Source of the DNA: Chitinophaga pinensis | GTDB taxonomy: Bacteria > Bacteroidota > Bacteroidia > Chitinophagales > Chitinophagaceae | Direction: 5' to 3' | Assembly (NCBI RefSeq): GCF_007896845.1 | Contig: NZ_VOHS01000031.1 | Location: forward strand, 1 to 64,000 | Length of the DNA: 64,000 nucleotides | Shown here: piece after piece, positions 62,709 through 64,000 of the stretch | Layout: the number at the start of each line of letters is the position of its first letter | Numbering within the stretch: the first letter of the stretch is position 1 | Program-made: the position numbers and the translations under genes | The notes under the pieces: generated by a model | What the model saw: only the letters and a program-made list of their open reading frames with translations | Databases searched by the model: none | What the model was told of the DNA's origin: nothing

Positions 62709-62774
62709 GTTTGCTGATTTAGTCCTGTAAAATTCAGGAATCAGTAGTGTGAAACATTGTAAAAATCGGACAAC

Positions 62775-63590
62775 TTATCTGCCAAAAGCTTTGGAAGGAG
62801 TGACGCCGTAAAAGTTTCTGAATTCTTTGATAAAATGTGCCTGATCGTAATAGCCGCTGTCAAAGAATAGTTTATTCTGCCGCAGGCTTTGTGCGGATGG
62901 TTTTGCTTTCAGAATGTTCTGGAAGCGGACGACCTTGCTGAAGGTCTTTGCAGAATCACCGATGTAGAATTCAAACAGTCTGCGTAGTTGTCTGGCGCTG
63001 ATGCCGGTATTCAGGTCTTTCTCTATATCTACAACGCCGCACTTATCCAGAATCAGGGCCAGTGCATTATATAGTCTTGGGTCTTCATCGATATCTGCTT
63101 TTGCTATTGTCTTTAAGAAATAGTTATCAAAGATGTGGCTGATATCGGCTGGTTGCAATGCGTCATGAAGGTGCGCGGAGATAAATGCAGACGTCTCCGG
63201 ATGCACGGCACTCAGGTGTTCGAAACGGTTGCTTAATTCGGCGGCGTTCACTTTGAACAGCTGTGGAAACATGGTGGGGAGGAAACGAACACCTACATAA
63301 TTGAAGTTATTCTCAAGGGGGAATTCTGTATACTTTTTACAGAAGCCCATGATATAATTTTCTGTAGGGTTGTTGAGTTCAAAGAAGATGTCGATGCATC
63401 CGTCAGCAACTACACGGTAATTGAACTGGTCGGAGAGAGGGGCCGTAGTTTTTAATTGCCAGTAACAATAGATGAAGGGTTGGAGGTTCGGGTGGGGAAG
63501 GAATTCGTGATAGGTGACGTGTTCAGCTGACTGTTTGATGGCAGGCTGAATAGGTGTGTAGAGATGGCGTATGGTGGTGAATGGATGCAA
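62775..63590 (-). CDS. AraC family transcriptional regulator with DUF6597-type sensor
   Basis: 271 aa. N-terminal DUF6597-like domain (HEFLPHPNLQPFIYCYWQLKTT, VVADGCIDIFFELN, FVGVRFLP-like YVGVRFLPTMFPQLF) and C-terminal HTH (about 185-271: ISARQLRRLFEFYIGDSAKTFSKVVRFQNIL, FFDSGYYDQAHFIKEFRNFYGVTPS). 66 bp upstream of the VOC gene on the same strand, so likely its regulator or operon partner. Confidence 0.9.
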   Translation of the reverse strand: MHPFTTIRHLYTPIQPAIKQSAEHVTYHEFLPHPNLQPFIYCYWQLKTTAPLSDQFNYRVVADGCIDIFFELNNPTENYIMGFCKKYTEFPLENNFNYVGVRFLPTMFPQLFKVNAAELSNRFEHLSAVHPETSAFISAHLHDALQPADISHIFDNYFLKTIAKADIDEDPRLYNALALILDKCGVVDIEKDLNTGISARQLRRLFEFYIGDSAKTFSKVVRFQNILKAKPSAQSLRQNKLFFDSGYYDQAHFIKEFRNFYGVTPSKAFGR

Positions 63591-64000
63591 ATATTTATTT
63601 TGATAAAGATAGTGGTTTTGAGAGAATGCGAAATGACAATGTTCAAGGTGAAATGTTACTGAAAATTGAATAGTGATAACGGAATTGTAGATTTTTTTGA
63701 TGTGAAAAATGTATTGTACTTTCGGAATATCTGCGTTAGAAAACAGCTGATTATACTGGTGTCTTGCCGGGAATGCTGTTGTACAATGTTAAAGTTTATC
63801 TCCTGAATATTCGTATAGACGAACAAGATTTTTCTATTCAAATAAAAGGGAATGATAAAATTAAATTTCAAGGAGACATTTCATCCGACCTCATTGAAGG
63901 ATGACTATTCAAAATGACTTTTGAATCGCCTCAGGCAGATGGTTCTGTGGAGACTATGGTCGTCAAAATTGTCCGGCATCCATATTTGGATTTGCCGAAT
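63591..64000. other. AT-rich stretch without a recognisable gene
   Basis: No known coding pattern. A plus-strand frame opens at ATG 63914 (MTFESPQADGSVETM...) and stays open to the window edge for 29 codons; it may be the start of a gene but the segment is too short to judge. Confidence 0.4.

Noticed and set aside
1-64000. CRISPR array, tRNA, prophage or insertion sequence
   Set aside because: No spaced direct-repeat series, tRNA-like cloverleaf, integrase or transposase could be found by reading both strands.

Overview
The window reads as a chromosomal segment of a Bacteroidota bacterium, most likely a Chitinophaga-like member of the Chitinophagaceae (inferred, not proven). The evidence is two SusC/SusD outer-membrane uptake pairs, two ECF sigma/FecR pairs, type IX secretion (T9SS) C-terminal sorting domains on large exoenzymes, many lipoproteins with short Bacteroidota lipoboxes, and repeated TAnnTTTG promoter -7 elements in place of sigma-70 boxes. 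No rRNA, tRNA, CRISPR array, transposase or phage gene was seen.

Region 1 (1-11.7 kb) is a glycan utilisation locus on the minus strand: susC, susD, two surface lipoproteins (DUF4959/DUF5126/DUF5000 type and DUF4998 type) and a GH95 fucosidase-family enzyme that runs off the left edge. A divergent AraC regulator lies upstream. The GH95 gene carries several frame lesions. Region 2 (11.7-19.8 kb) holds a perfect 71-bp palindrome, then ECF sigma, FecR, an STN-containing SusC, SusD and an alkaline-phosphatase-superfamily enzyme. This looks like a substrate-sensing import unit for a phosphorylated or phosphodiester nutrient (inference).

Region 3 (19.8-36.8 kb) is a mosaic of single genes: DinB, rhomboid protease, a GH71/99-like T9SS enzyme, a Sufu-like protein, a TIGR02117 protein, an AraC regulator, an exported PEBP, a frameshifted S41 protease, an M43 metalloprotease, a D-2-hydroxyacid dehydrogenase, a PL11 rhamnogalacturonan lyase, a beta-lactamase-fold hydrolase and a ThuA-like protein. 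Many are separated by strong hairpin terminators.

Region 4 (36.8-48.3 kb) is a purine degradation cluster. XdhA, XdhB and XdhC oxidise hypoxanthine/xanthine to urate. Uricase, UraH and UraD give (S)-allantoin; allantoinase, allantoate amidohydrolase and ureidoglycine aminohydrolase take it to ureidoglycolate. The usual last enzyme (ureidoglycolate lyase or amidohydrolase) is absent. A CitE/HpcH-fold protein of the DUF6986 type is tightly embedded in the operon and is the best candidate for ureidoglycolate or glyoxylate handling.

Region 5 (48.5-64 kb) has an ArsR repressor without its usual partner, a cyanamide-hydratase-like HD protein, AraC and GNAT genes, and a second ECF sigma/FecR pair. 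That pair is followed not by SusC but by a protein joining an STN signalling domain to a small predicted beta-barrel, which is the most novel-looking arrangement here. Then come a LysR/MdaB/aldo-keto reductase module, a DUF6157 protein, a frameshifted BNR-repeat T9SS protein with a TPR-HTH regulator upstream, an exported VOC protein and an AraC regulator. The last 400 bp hold no recognisable gene.
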